Below are positions 33,983 through 41,984 of a DNA stretch of 64,000 nt, in pieces (the first letter of the stretch is position 1; every line of letters begins with the position of its first letter). The stretch comes from QANA01 sp963665505 (GTDB lineage: Bacteria > Bacillota > Clostridia > Christensenellales > Christensenellaceae). Made by a program: the position numbers and the translations under genes. The notes beneath the pieces were generated by a model that was given only the letters and a program-made list of their open reading frames with translations, made no database searches and was not told the origin of the DNA. The stretch is from NCBI GenBank assembly GCA_963665505.1, contig OY762275.1, positions 806,001-870,000 of the forward strand, given 5' to 3'.

Positions 33983-34885
33983 ATGGCAAAGAAAAAGATA
34001 AAGATTATAGAAGCTAATGTAAAGAATTCTGCACTAATAAAAAGAATTAAAAACTTTTCATTGCGTTTTAATGTTGAGGTTTTAAGGAATGGCAAGGAAC
34101 AATTTAGAAACCGATGCATCACAGCTATTGCTAGATATATAGGAGATTGTCCGGCTGATATTAACCAGGCATCTAGGGAAATTTTCTATTTGCTAGGGAT
34201 CTCCTATACCTCTACATCAATGTATGATTTTTCTAATTCCGTACTTTACAAAGTATTAATAGATGAAAAAATGAATATAAAAAACGACTATTCTTTGTAT
34301 AGATGGCTTATGATAATTGAATGTATGCTAAATATAGGTTTTTTTGATGGTTATAGGAAGGTTTCTTTTGCAAAGGAAATTGCTGAATCACTAAAAGTTT
34401 CCGGAATCAATGCGGTATTATGTGAATCTTCAGAGGAATATCTATTCTATCCGGCTAACGCTGAAATACTAGACCAAAAACTTGTTGTTGATACTTTAAA
34501 TTGGCTTAGTGCTTATCCAAAAGTTAAAGAACAATACAATAAGGCGCTTCGTACATATTTGAGTAAAGATCAGTCTAGGCACGTTATAGATAATTTAAGA
34601 CTTGCAATTGAATTGTTTTTTAAACAACTTTTTAGCAATAGTATATCTTTGGAAAACCAAAAAAAAGAGATAGGCGAATATCTAAAGCGAAACAAAGTTT
34701 CAGTAGAAATTCGGAACATGTATGTAAAACTACTAGATTGTTTCGCTATCTACAATAATCAGCATATTAAGCATAATGATCATTCCGTTACTATTAAGGA
34801 TAGTGAAATTGAGTATTTAATTTACCTAACAGGTACTTTTTTGAGATTTATTATTCAATTAGAAACCGAAAAAGTTATAGAATAA
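33983..34885 (+). CDS. AT-rich orphan protein, possible HEPN-like/abortive-infection type
   Basis: About 300 aa, the most AT-rich gene in the window, cytosolic. The N-terminus is basic (AKKKIKIIEANVKNS). The C-terminal 100 residues are helical, with DNLRLAIELFFKQLF and then FAIYNNQHIKHND, which recalls the C-terminal helical domain of Abi-family and HEPN-like proteins, though the R of an RxxxxH motif is not clear. I cannot assign a family. ATG 33983 (AGGGTGA upstream) is preferred over a GTG at 33968. Composition and isolation suggest recent acquisition. Confidence 0.5.
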   Translation: MAKKKIKIIEANVKNSALIKRIKNFSLRFNVEVLRNGKEQFRNRCITAIARYIGDCPADINQASREIFYLLGISYTSTSMYDFSNSVLYKVLIDEKMNIKNDYSLYRWLMIIECMLNIGFFDGYRKVSFAKEIAESLKVSGINAVLCESSEEYLFYPANAEILDQKLVVDTLNWLSAYPKVKEQYNKALRTYLSKDQSRHVIDNLRLAIELFFKQLFSNSISLENQKKEIGEYLKRNKVSVEIRNMYVKLLDCFAIYNNQHIKHNDHSVTIKDSEIEYLIYLTGTFLRFIIQLETEKVIE

Positions 34886-35044
34886 ATGTGTATAGGGGTG
34901 TTTACAAGTCGCTAATATTTACAGATTTCCCTCAAAAACTTGTATTTTTTGATAAAAAAGTTTTTTCTATTCTAAACGAAAGTACTTAACCATTACGCGC
35001 TATCGTTGAGGCGGTGGGGAGCAGACTGCGGTAGGATGAACGGA

Positions 35045-35143
35045 ATGAAAAAAGTCATCTATTATTTTACCGGGACAAGAAAGAGTATGCGGGGGGCGAA
35101 AATCATCGTGGACGCGTTGGTTCCCCTGATAGGCCCCGAATAA
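35045..35143 (+). pseudogene. N-terminal scrap of a flavodoxin-like EFR1-type protein
   Basis: Thirty-two codons read MKKVIYYFTGTRKSMRGAKI and on to VDAL, like the FMN-loop start (FTGTGNS) of flavodoxin-ferredoxin EFR1 proteins, but the loop is altered and the frame ends at TAA 35141. No continuation follows. Probably a deletion remnant at the edge of the AT-rich insertion. Confidence 0.5.
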
Positions 35144-35175
35144 ACAAATATTCGCGCTGAAAATGAGGTATCAAA

Positions 35176-35652
35176 ATGATTACAATCAAAAAGGTGGAGA
35201 AACCCGGACGGAAAGCAGCAATCTGCGATGCGACCCTCTATGCCCTCCCGGATTGGTTTGGGAGGGAAGACTCTATCGTTACCTATATAAAAGAAGTGCG
35301 GGACATGCCCTTCTGGGCGGCCTTTGAGGAAACGCGGCCCATCGGCTTTGTCGCGCTCAAAAAGCATACGCCTTATACGGCGGAAATCTGTGTGATCGGG
35401 ATCCTGGAGGCATATCACCGGCAGGGCATAGGAAAGAAACTGGTCGCGCGCTGCGAAGCGTTTTGTGCAGAGAACCACATGGAATATCTGACGGTAAAGA
35501 CCTTAGATGCATCCAGGCAGGACGACGGTTATGCAAAAACCAGAAAGTTCTATTTTGCCATGGGCTTCCGGCCGCTTGAAATTTTTCCGTTGCTTTGGGA
35601 TAAAGACAACCCTTGCTTATTTATGGCAAAATATCTTGCGCCGCCTGTGTGA
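35176..35652 (+). CDS. GNAT-family N-acetyltransferase
   Basis: 158 aa. The acetyl-CoA binding loop is seen in ILEAYHRQGIGKKLVARCEAF (Q-x-x-G-x-G), preceded by strand IGFVALKKHTPYTAEICVIG and followed by YAKTRKFYFAMGF, the typical motif B. The target amine is unknown. ATG 35176 follows GAGGT. It lies just upstream of an Eis-like acetyltransferase. Confidence 0.85.
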   Translation: MITIKKVEKPGRKAAICDATLYALPDWFGREDSIVTYIKEVRDMPFWAAFEETRPIGFVALKKHTPYTAEICVIGILEAYHRQGIGKKLVARCEAFCAENHMEYLTVKTLDASRQDDGYAKTRKFYFAMGFRPLEIFPLLWDKDNPCLFMAKYLAPPV

Positions 35653-35728
35653 TATACACGGGTTTTCTCTAAAATAAAGGAAAAGAGAGGACATTTCCAG
35701 AACATTTCTCTTTAGAGAGGAGGATTGC

Positions 35729-36940
35729 ATGAGCCGAAAAAAACATTTAAAAATGGGAAAAGTTGGCCTCGAACACCTGGAACAATATAACCGGTTGTTA
35801 CGCTACGTCTTTCAGGTGACGGACAATGTGCTGCACAAGATCGGGCTGGAAGAAGAGGACATGATCCGCATCAAATCGCCCGTGTTGGAACAGGCGGACG
35901 TATTGGGCTGGTTCGACGGTGACAAGCTGGTCTCGCAGGTGGCGGTATACCCCTTCCAGATCCGGCTATTCGACCGGACGTACGATATGGGCGGGCTGAC
36001 GGGCGTCGGCACCTTCCCGGAATATTCCAGCCAGGGGCTGATGCACAAACTGCTGTACCAGGCGCTGGAGAACATGCGGGGCAGGAAGCAGTCGGTTTCT
36101 TTCCTGTACCCGTATTCGATCCCCTATTACCGCAGAAAGGGCTGGGAGATCATTTCGGACAAGATCGTATTTGAAGTAAAGGACTATCAATTGCCCAAGA
36201 ACAAACAGGTCTCGGGCGAAATGGAACGCGTCGACGCCAAAAGCGATGCGGTGCGGGAAGCATACGCGCGGTTTGCGATGCAGACCCACGGGGCGATGCT
36301 GCGCAACGACCTGGCCTGGAACGAATATTGGCTGTGGGATTCGGACGACCTGATGGCGGCCGTGTATTACAACGAGAAGCGGCAGCCCGACGGGTATGTG
36401 CTCTATTGGATCGCGAACGAAGTGTTCCACGTTAAGGACATGATCTTTCTCAACGAGGAAGCGCGCAGCGGGCTTTGGAATTTTATCGGTGCGCATTTTT
36501 CGATGATCTCCAAAGTCGTGGGCAACATCTATACCGACGAGCCGCTGGCTTTCCTGCTGGAGGACGCGGACATAAAGGAGACCATTTCCCCCTATTTCAT
36601 GGCCCGCATCGTGGACCTGGAACAGTTCATCGCCCGGTATCCGTTCAAGCAGGATACGGGAAAGCGCATCTGGACGTTCACGCTGAACGACCCGCTCCTC
36701 CCCTGGAACCAGGGTAATTTTGTCCTGGACATCGGCCCCAATGGAAAGGGGAGCGTCCGCCGTACTGCCGAACGCAGCGGGGATGCGACCGATATCCAGA
36801 CGATGACGACCATGCTGCTGGGCTACAAGCGGCCGGATTATCTGCACAAGATCGGGCGGATCACATGCAGCCCCGGGACGGTGGATATGCTGGAAGACGC
36901 AATCGAGCAGCAAACGCCGTATTTCTCGGATTATTATTAA
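35729..36940 (+). CDS. Eis-like GNAT acetyltransferase
   Basis: 403 aa, the length of Eis-type enzymes: tandem GNAT folds plus a sterol-carrier-like C-terminal region. The first GNAT shows GLTGVGTFPEYSSQGLMHKLLYQALENM with the acetyl-CoA loop and SFLYPYSIPYYRRKGWE, the Eis pattern. The last 100 residues fit the SCP2-like domain. Mycobacterial Eis acetylates aminoglycosides and proteins; clostridial relatives are mostly uncharacterised. AGAGAGGAGG precedes the ATG. A 28-bp gap separates it from the convergent GNAT at 36969. Confidence 0.85.
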   Translation: MSRKKHLKMGKVGLEHLEQYNRLLRYVFQVTDNVLHKIGLEEEDMIRIKSPVLEQADVLGWFDGDKLVSQVAVYPFQIRLFDRTYDMGGLTGVGTFPEYSSQGLMHKLLYQALENMRGRKQSVSFLYPYSIPYYRRKGWEIISDKIVFEVKDYQLPKNKQVSGEMERVDAKSDAVREAYARFAMQTHGAMLRNDLAWNEYWLWDSDDLMAAVYYNEKRQPDGYVLYWIANEVFHVKDMIFLNEEARSGLWNFIGAHFSMISKVVGNIYTDEPLAFLLEDADIKETISPYFMARIVDLEQFIARYPFKQDTGKRIWTFTLNDPLLPWNQGNFVLDIGPNGKGSVRRTAERSGDATDIQTMTTMLLGYKRPDYLHKIGRITCSPGTVDMLEDAIEQQTPYFSDYY

Positions 36941-36968
36941 ACGAAAACGAATGGGCCTACGGGATCCC

Positions 36969-37466
36969 TTACAGCCCCATTTTATAGAGAGCTAGGTCGA
37001 CCGTCCCATACGGGGGCAGGGTCTTTGTCTGCCGCTTCGCCAAGACGAACCCGGCGCGCTCGTAAAGTGCGCACAGACCCGGCCGGTGCGGGTCGCAGTC
37101 CAGCCGCAGGCTATGGATATTTTTGCGCAGGCAGAGCGCCGCGGCGTGGCGTATGAGGCGAAGGGAACAGTCTTTGCCCGCATAGGCGCGGCGTACGGCC
37201 AGTTTATGGAGAAAACCCGAAGTGCCGGGCGGGACATCCGGCCAGAAAAGCGGGTCGTGGAAACTGAGCAGCGCCGTGGCCGCGCCGGTATGCGGAGTTC
37301 CCGTCTCGTACAGGACCAGGAAACTTTCGGGCGGGCCCGCCAGTCTTTCCCGCGTCAGCTCTTCCAGTTTCCACATGGGTCTGCCGGTATCGATCAGCCA
37401 TTGCGCCGCCTCCCGCAGAATGGAGAGCGATTCTTCTATATCGCCCTGGGTAACGTAAAAAGACAT
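36969..37466 (-). CDS. GNAT-family N-acetyltransferase (intact member of duplicated cluster)
   Basis: 165 aa. Core features are GFLHKLAVRRAYAGKDCSLRLIRHA (acetyl-CoA loop, with the second G replaced) and CDPHRPGLCALYERAGFVLA. A decayed, internally deleted copy sits at 17580-17725. It is divergent from the second GNAT at 37625, with 158 bp between them. Substrate unknown. Confidence 0.82.
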   Translation of the reverse strand: MSFYVTQGDIEESLSILREAAQWLIDTGRPMWKLEELTRERLAGPPESFLVLYETGTPHTGAATALLSFHDPLFWPDVPPGTSGFLHKLAVRRAYAGKDCSLRLIRHAAALCLRKNIHSLRLDCDPHRPGLCALYERAGFVLAKRQTKTLPPYGTVDLALYKMGL

Positions 37467-37581
37467 GGGCGTTCACCTCGCAAAGGGAATAGATAAAAAC
37501 AGTATAGCACGTGGGCGGCGTATGTGGCAATGCCCATACGAACCGCGAAAAAAGGAAAGGGACGTATCCGCTTTTTGTTTA

Positions 37582-37590
37582 TGGTATAAT
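37582..37590 (+). promoter_or_regulatory. Extended -10 promoter of the GNAT-AlkZ-VanZ-HAD cluster
   Basis: TGGTATAAT, 34 bp before the GNAT start; the same element is kept in the decayed duplicate at 17821. Confidence 0.6.
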
Positions 37591-37624
37591 AACAAAAAGC
37601 CATTTTTCTATTGCGGAGGAAAAG

Positions 37625-38056
37625 ATGCACATCAGGAACATGACGATCGCGGATTACGACGCGGTGTACCGGCTCTGGAAAGGGACGGCAGGGGTGGGCC
37701 TGCGGCGGCTGGACGATTCCCGCGAAGGGATCGCGCGCTTCCTAAAGCGGAACCCGGCGACCAATTTTGTTGCGGAAGAGGGGAATACGCTGGCTGGCGT
37801 GCTTTTATGCGGGCAGGACGGGCGGAGAGGCTATATCTACCATACGGTTGTGGACGCTGCGTTCCGCCGGCGGGGGATAGGCAAAGCGCTGGTGGAGGCC
37901 GTGCTGGAGGCGCTGGAGAAGGAACAGATCTACAAAGCGGCGCTGGTAGTCTTCTGCACAAATAAAACGGGGAACGAATTCTGGCAGGCGCTCGGGTTCG
38001 AAAAGCGGGAAGACCTGGTCTACCGGAACAAAAGCCTGAACGAGGAAAACATATAA
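37625..38056 (+). CDS. GNAT-family N-acetyltransferase
   Basis: 143 aa. It begins MHIRNMTIADYDAVYRLWKG, a common GNAT N-terminus, with acetyl-CoA loop VVDAAFRRRGIGKALVEAVLEAL and FWQALGFEKREDLVYRNK at the end. ATG 37625 has GGAGGA upstream; a longer frame exists but lacks a ribosome site. It heads a run of four same-strand genes with short gaps (13, 25 and 5 bp) that is partly repeated in decayed form at 17.8-19.8 kb. Confidence 0.88.
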   Translation: MHIRNMTIADYDAVYRLWKGTAGVGLRRLDDSREGIARFLKRNPATNFVAEEGNTLAGVLLCGQDGRRGYIYHTVVDAAFRRRGIGKALVEAVLEALEKEQIYKAALVVFCTNKTGNEFWQALGFEKREDLVYRNKSLNEENI

Positions 38057-38069
38057 AGAGGGGCAGTCG

Positions 38070-39272
38070 ATGAAGGGACCGTATTCTTTGACAAAGGCGC
38101 AGGCACGCCATTTTTTGCTTCTGAAGCAGGGGCTGCTGGGAGACTACCGGTTTTCCGGAAAGCAGGGGGTCCTGCAATACGTGAGGCAGGCGGGGTGTAT
38201 CCAATATGACCCGATCGATATCTGCGGGAAAAACGCTGCGTTGGTTTTGCAAGCCCGTGTAAAGGGGTTTTCCAAACAAATGCTGGGTGCGCTTTTGTAT
38301 ACGGACAGGAGGCTGCTGGATTACACGGATAAAAACATGTCCATTTTTTGCACGGACAATTGGAAGTATTTTGCCCGTTGCCGCCGGCGCCATTACCAAC
38401 ACGGCAGGAGCCGCGACAAGGTGGAAGCGGTGGCGGACGCGGTAAAATGCGCCGTGAAAGCACGGACATTTGCCTGTGCAAAAGACCTTGCTTTGGTGGA
38501 AAAGGTCGACTGGGCATGGAGCCCGACGACGCTTGCCCGGGCGGCGCTGGAAACGCTCTATCAGCGCGGAGAGTTGGTCGTCCACCATAAAAAAGGGACG
38601 ATCAAGTACTATGCGTTGGCGGAAGACTGCATAGACGGCGCTGACCTGCATGCGGCGGACCCAAACAAAACGAGGGAAGCGTTCATGCAGTGGCGGGTGC
38701 TGCGCAGGATCGGCTCCATCGGATTGCTTTGGAACCGGGCATCGGATGCCTGGCTCGGGATAGACGGCCTGAAAAGGGAGGAGCGGGACCGGGCCTTCCG
38801 TGCGCTTTTGGCGGATGGGCAGATATTCGAATGCTCTGTGGAAGGGACCAAGGACAAGCTGTATGGCCGTGGCAGCGACGAGCCGCTTTTACGGCGGGTA
38901 CGGGAAAAACCGTCTTTTAGGGGGCGCATGGAACTGCTCGCGCCGCTGGACAATCTGTTGTGGGACCGGAAGCTGGTCCGTGCGATCTTTGGGTTTGATT
39001 ACAAATGGGAGATCTATACGCCCGCCGCACAGCGCAGGTACGGCTATTATGTGCTGCCCGTTCTATACGGCAGCCGCTTCGCGGGAAGGATAGAGTGCGT
39101 GGCGGATAAAAGCGACGGCCGCCTGCATGTACGCAACTTCTGGCGAGAGGATGCCTTAAAGTACGAGGCGGGCCTGGATAAACCGCTCGGGGCATGCCTT
39201 TGCCGGTTTGCGCAGTTTAACGGGTGCGAAGGGGTCTGCGTCGAAGAAAAAGCAAGAGAATCGATTTTTTGA
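38070..39272 (+). CDS. AlkZ/YcaQ-family DNA glycosylase-like protein
   Basis: 400 aa, the normal length of the winged-helix YcaQ/AlkZ family (formerly DUF1006). Members excise bulky or crosslinked bases; an early Q-x-D/Q motif is catalytic in characterised members. Here the position reads CIQYDPID (around residues 43-50), fitting the QxD subgroup. The C-terminal hallmark LLAPLDNLLWDRKLVRAIFGF, followed by YKWEIYTPAAQRRYGYYVLP, is clear. ATG follows GAGG. In the decayed duplicate this gene is missing apart from a short 3' trace. Confidence 0.85.
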   Translation: MKGPYSLTKAQARHFLLLKQGLLGDYRFSGKQGVLQYVRQAGCIQYDPIDICGKNAALVLQARVKGFSKQMLGALLYTDRRLLDYTDKNMSIFCTDNWKYFARCRRRHYQHGRSRDKVEAVADAVKCAVKARTFACAKDLALVEKVDWAWSPTTLARAALETLYQRGELVVHHKKGTIKYYALAEDCIDGADLHAADPNKTREAFMQWRVLRRIGSIGLLWNRASDAWLGIDGLKREERDRAFRALLADGQIFECSVEGTKDKLYGRGSDEPLLRRVREKPSFRGRMELLAPLDNLLWDRKLVRAIFGFDYKWEIYTPAAQRRYGYYVLPVLYGSRFAGRIECVADKSDGRLHVRNFWREDALKYEAGLDKPLGACLCRFAQFNGCEGVCVEEKARESIF

Positions 39273-39297
39273 TATAGATGGGAAGAAGGATGGGTAA

Positions 39298-39927
39298 ATG
39301 CGCAGTATCGGGTCTTTTCTTATTTGTATGCTGCCTTATATGCTGGCGGCGATACCGCTCTATGTAGCGGCAAGGGTCTTGTTTTTGAAACGGGAAAACC
39401 GGCTGGGGGAGAGGAACTATTGGCGCGAAGGCGCGCTTTTTGCCTATGCGGTGTTTTTGGCGGGGCTTGCCTCGCAGACGGTGTTCCCGGGCGTATTGAT
39501 AGAGCCGGAAGGGGGGATCTCGCTGCATGCCTATGGCGCAGGCGGCATCAATCTGGTGCCTTTTACCGTGTTGCAAGAGACATACCGCGAATTCACGGAA
39601 GGGAATGCGAACTATTTCGTCATCAACTTCTTAGGCAATATCGTCATGTTCATGCCGATAGGATTCTGCCAGTCCCTGTTCTGGGCAAAGGCATCGTTCA
39701 GAAAAGCGGCGCTCACGGGGTGTATCGCCTCTCTTTGCATAGAGTTATGCCAACTGCCGCTTTTGCGCGGAGCGGACATAGACGACATATGGCTCAATAC
39801 GCTGGGTGCGGTGCTGGGGTACGGCGTATACCGGCTGTTGCTGCGGGCTTTCCCCAAATATACGGAAAGGTTCCGGTATGCCGGGCAGGCGGCGGTGCCG
39901 CGGGAAAAAATCAGCAAAGGAAAATAG
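39298..39927 (+). CDS. VanZ-like membrane protein
   Basis: 209 aa with about five hydrophobic segments. VanZ family features are GGINLVPFTVLQE, NIVMFMPIGF, and the C-terminal ELCQLPLLRGADIDDIWLNTLGAVLGYGVY. VanZ in enterococci gives low-level teicoplanin resistance, but most chromosomal homologues have unknown roles in the envelope. A decayed copy lies at 18664-19062. The HAD gene starts 5 bp after its stop, suggesting coupling. Confidence 0.88.
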   Translation: MRSIGSFLICMLPYMLAAIPLYVAARVLFLKRENRLGERNYWREGALFAYAVFLAGLASQTVFPGVLIEPEGGISLHAYGAGGINLVPFTVLQETYREFTEGNANYFVINFLGNIVMFMPIGFCQSLFWAKASFRKAALTGCIASLCIELCQLPLLRGADIDDIWLNTLGAVLGYGVYRLLLRAFPKYTERFRYAGQAAVPREKISKGK

Positions 39928-39932
39928 ACTGC

Positions 39933-40625
39933 ATGAAAAAGGCACTGTTTTGGGATTTCGACGGGACACTTGTACATTCTCCCTCTCTTTGGAGCGCATC
40001 GGTCCTGCGCGCGATCCGCACGCTGCGGCCGGAAAGCGGGATCGAACTGGAAGACATCCGGGCGCGCATGCACGAAGCGTACCCGTGGGATATGCCGCAT
40101 ATCGATTATTCGGAACTGACCGGGCAAAAATGGTGGGGGCATATGTTCCGCCGGTTCAGCGCGGTGTATACGGCGCTGGGCATCGACGAAAAGGCCGCGG
40201 AAGAGGCAAGCCGGCTCGTCCGGATATACATACTGGACCCGGAGCAATATCTGCTGTACGACGACACGGTGGAAACGCTCGCGGCCTGTCTGCGCAAAGG
40301 ATATGAGAACTACGTTCTTTCCAACAATTACCCGGAATTGCCGGATATCATAAGGCAGCTTGGGATCGCGCGCTATTTTGCAGGGTATATCGTTTCGGGC
40401 AGCTACGGGTATGACAAGCCGCGCCCCGAACTCTTTGAAGTCGCGCTGCGCGCCGCGGGGTATCCGGACATTTGCTACATGATCGGGGACAACCCGTCCG
40501 CCGATATCGCGGGCGGGCGGGCGGCCGGCATGCGGACGATCCTGGTGCACCGGCATATGGAGCGACGGGCCGAAGCGGACTATGCGTTCGAGGACCTGGC
40601 CGATATCCCGGGCATCTTAGAATAA
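39933..40625 (+). CDS. HAD-family hydrolase
   Basis: 230 aa. HAD motif I is WDFDGTLVHS (nucleophile Asp and general-acid Asp), motif II is VLSNNYPELPD, and motif III/IV is YGYDKPRPELF followed by MIGDNPSADIAGG. The cap between motifs I and II is about 90 residues and helical, as in phosphoglycolate-phosphatase-like enzymes. Substrate unknown. ATG 39933 is the start; a longer frame overlapping vanZ is not supported. A frameshifted copy lies at 19065. Confidence 0.88.
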   Translation: MKKALFWDFDGTLVHSPSLWSASVLRAIRTLRPESGIELEDIRARMHEAYPWDMPHIDYSELTGQKWWGHMFRRFSAVYTALGIDEKAAEEASRLVRIYILDPEQYLLYDDTVETLAACLRKGYENYVLSNNYPELPDIIRQLGIARYFAGYIVSGSYGYDKPRPELFEVALRAAGYPDICYMIGDNPSADIAGGRAAGMRTILVHRHMERRAEADYAFEDLADIPGILE

Positions 40626-40663
40626 CAGGGAAGAAGTGTGAAACCTATCTATCCGATCCGGGG

Positions 40664-40698
40664 GAAAACCCGTCTGTTGCGTGCAGACGGGTTTTGCT
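40664..40698 (+). terminator. Intrinsic terminator
   Basis: Stem AAAACCCGTCTG / CAGACGGGTTTT with loop TTGCGTG; closes the GNAT-AlkZ-VanZ-HAD cluster. Confidence 0.88.
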
Positions 40699-40762
40699 AT
40701 ATTTAAAATTTTAAGAGAACATAAGAGAATACTTAAAAAATAATTGAATTTACGAGAAGGTA

Positions 40763-40791
40763 TTTACAGTATAGTAAGTTTTCCTTATACT
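40763..40791 (+). promoter_or_regulatory. Promoter with overlapping dyad, lrp-lysE operon
   Basis: TTTACA (40763-40768), 17-bp spacer, TATACT (40786-40791). The spacer carries an AT-rich dyad (AGTATAGTAAG facing CTTATACT), a likely site for the Lrp-type regulator encoded next. Confidence 0.75.
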
Positions 40792-40819
40792 TTACTTAAA
40801 AAAAGGAAGGCGGTAGGAC

Positions 40820-41260
40820 ATGAACCGGACAGATGAAAAAATATTGAAAGCGCTGCAAGAAGACGGCCGGGCGACCGCTTCCGGGATCAGCGGGTCGGTG
40901 CACCTTTCGGTACCGGCCGTGGCCGAACGTATCCGCAAAATGGAGAATGCCGGCGTGATCCGGGGGTATACGGTCAGGCTGGACCGGGGCAAGCGGGGTT
41001 ACCGGCTGCTTGCCCTTGTTTTTATCGGGCTGGAATCGGCCCGAGATATCCCGGTGTTTACGAAGGCGGCGGTGGAATACCCGGAAGTGCTCGAATGCCA
41101 CCATATTGCGGGGGAGTATGACTATCTGCTCAAAGTCCTGCTCGAAGATACGGACGCGCTGGAGGCATTTTTAAGCAAAAAACTCAAGAGGCTCCCCGGC
41201 GTGCGCAAGACAAACACGCTCATCGTGCTTTCCACGCTGAAAGAAAGCTATAATCGCTAA
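40820..41260 (+). CDS. Lrp/AsnC-family transcriptional regulator
   Basis: 146 aa. The N-terminal HTH is DEKILKALQEDGRATASGISGSVHLSVPAVAERIRKMENAGVIRGYT, standard for Lrp/AsnC. The C-terminal RAM ligand-binding domain contains HHIAGEYDYLLKVLLED and VRKTNTLIVLSTLKE. AAGGAAGG precedes the ATG. It is followed after 11 bp by a LysE-family exporter, the usual arrangement in which the regulator senses an amino acid and controls its export. Confidence 0.93.
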   Translation: MNRTDEKILKALQEDGRATASGISGSVHLSVPAVAERIRKMENAGVIRGYTVRLDRGKRGYRLLALVFIGLESARDIPVFTKAAVEYPEVLECHHIAGEYDYLLKVLLEDTDALEAFLSKKLKRLPGVRKTNTLIVLSTLKESYNR

Positions 41261-41271
41261 GGGGTGGAGCC

Positions 41272-41913
41272 ATGATACGCAAGGGATTTTGTTTTGGCAT
41301 GTTATTGCAGATCGCGGTCGGGCCGGTCTGCTTATATATCTTCCAGACCGCGGCGGCGGCAGGCTTCGCGGCGGCTTTCGCGGGGGTGGCCGGCGTCGCG
41401 CGCTCCGACGCGCTCTACATCCTGGCGGCGATAGGCGGGCTGGGCGCGGCGATGGACAAGCTGGGCAAGGCAAAGGCGGCGTTGCGGTATTTTGGCGCGG
41501 CCGTCCTGTTCTTCTTTGGGTTGGCGAACGTATTGGGGGTTTTGGGAATCGTGGTCCTACCCGGGCACACGGCGGCGGCGGGACAGGGCGCGGGGGATGC
41601 GTTTCTAAAAGCGTTGCTGCTGACGCTTTCCAACCCGCTCACGATCCTGTTCTGGGCGGGGGTGTTTTCTTCCCGGCTCTCGGGGGCGGGGCTGCAAAAA
41701 AGGAAGGCGTATGCCTTCGGCAGCGGAGCGGTCCTCTCCACGGTATTGTTCCTGACGGACATAGCCGCGCTGGGCACGCTGGCGCAGGCGCTGCTGGCGC
41801 CGGAGATCCTCGATATACTGAATGCGGCCGTCGGACTCGCCCTGATCGGATTTGGCTTAAAGACACTATGCAAAAAAAAGACGACAGGGGAGGGACCGGG
41901 TAGCGCTGTGTGA
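41272..41913 (+). CDS. LysE/RhtB-family amino-acid exporter
   Basis: 213 aa with six predicted membrane helices. It has the LysE/RhtB features GMLLQIAVGPVCLYIF and, in the middle, KALLLTLSNPLTILFWAGVF, the conserved N-P-x-x-I-x-F-W pattern. The substrate cannot be read from sequence. GGGGTGGAG precedes ATG. Context with an Lrp regulator supports amino-acid efflux. Confidence 0.9.
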   Translation: MIRKGFCFGMLLQIAVGPVCLYIFQTAAAAGFAAAFAGVAGVARSDALYILAAIGGLGAAMDKLGKAKAALRYFGAAVLFFFGLANVLGVLGIVVLPGHTAAAGQGAGDAFLKALLLTLSNPLTILFWAGVFSSRLSGAGLQKRKAYAFGSGAVLSTVLFLTDIAALGTLAQALLAPEILDILNAAVGLALIGFGLKTLCKKKTTGEGPGSAV

Positions 41914-41943
41914 CCGGATGCACCGTTTTTTTCCGCGTTTTTA

Positions 41944-41952
41944 TGGTAGAAT
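41944..41952 (+). promoter_or_regulatory. Extended -10 promoter of the hydroxyacid dehydrogenase
   Basis: TGGTAGAAT, 33 bp before the start; no clear -35. Confidence 0.5.
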
Positions 41953-41984
41953 AAAAATATAAAAAAACGGGCAGGAGAAACAGG

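Noticed and set aside
39324..39932. Long upstream extension of the HAD frame through vanZ
   Set aside because: The vanZ frame has the family motifs; HAD begins with DFDGT right after ATG 39933.
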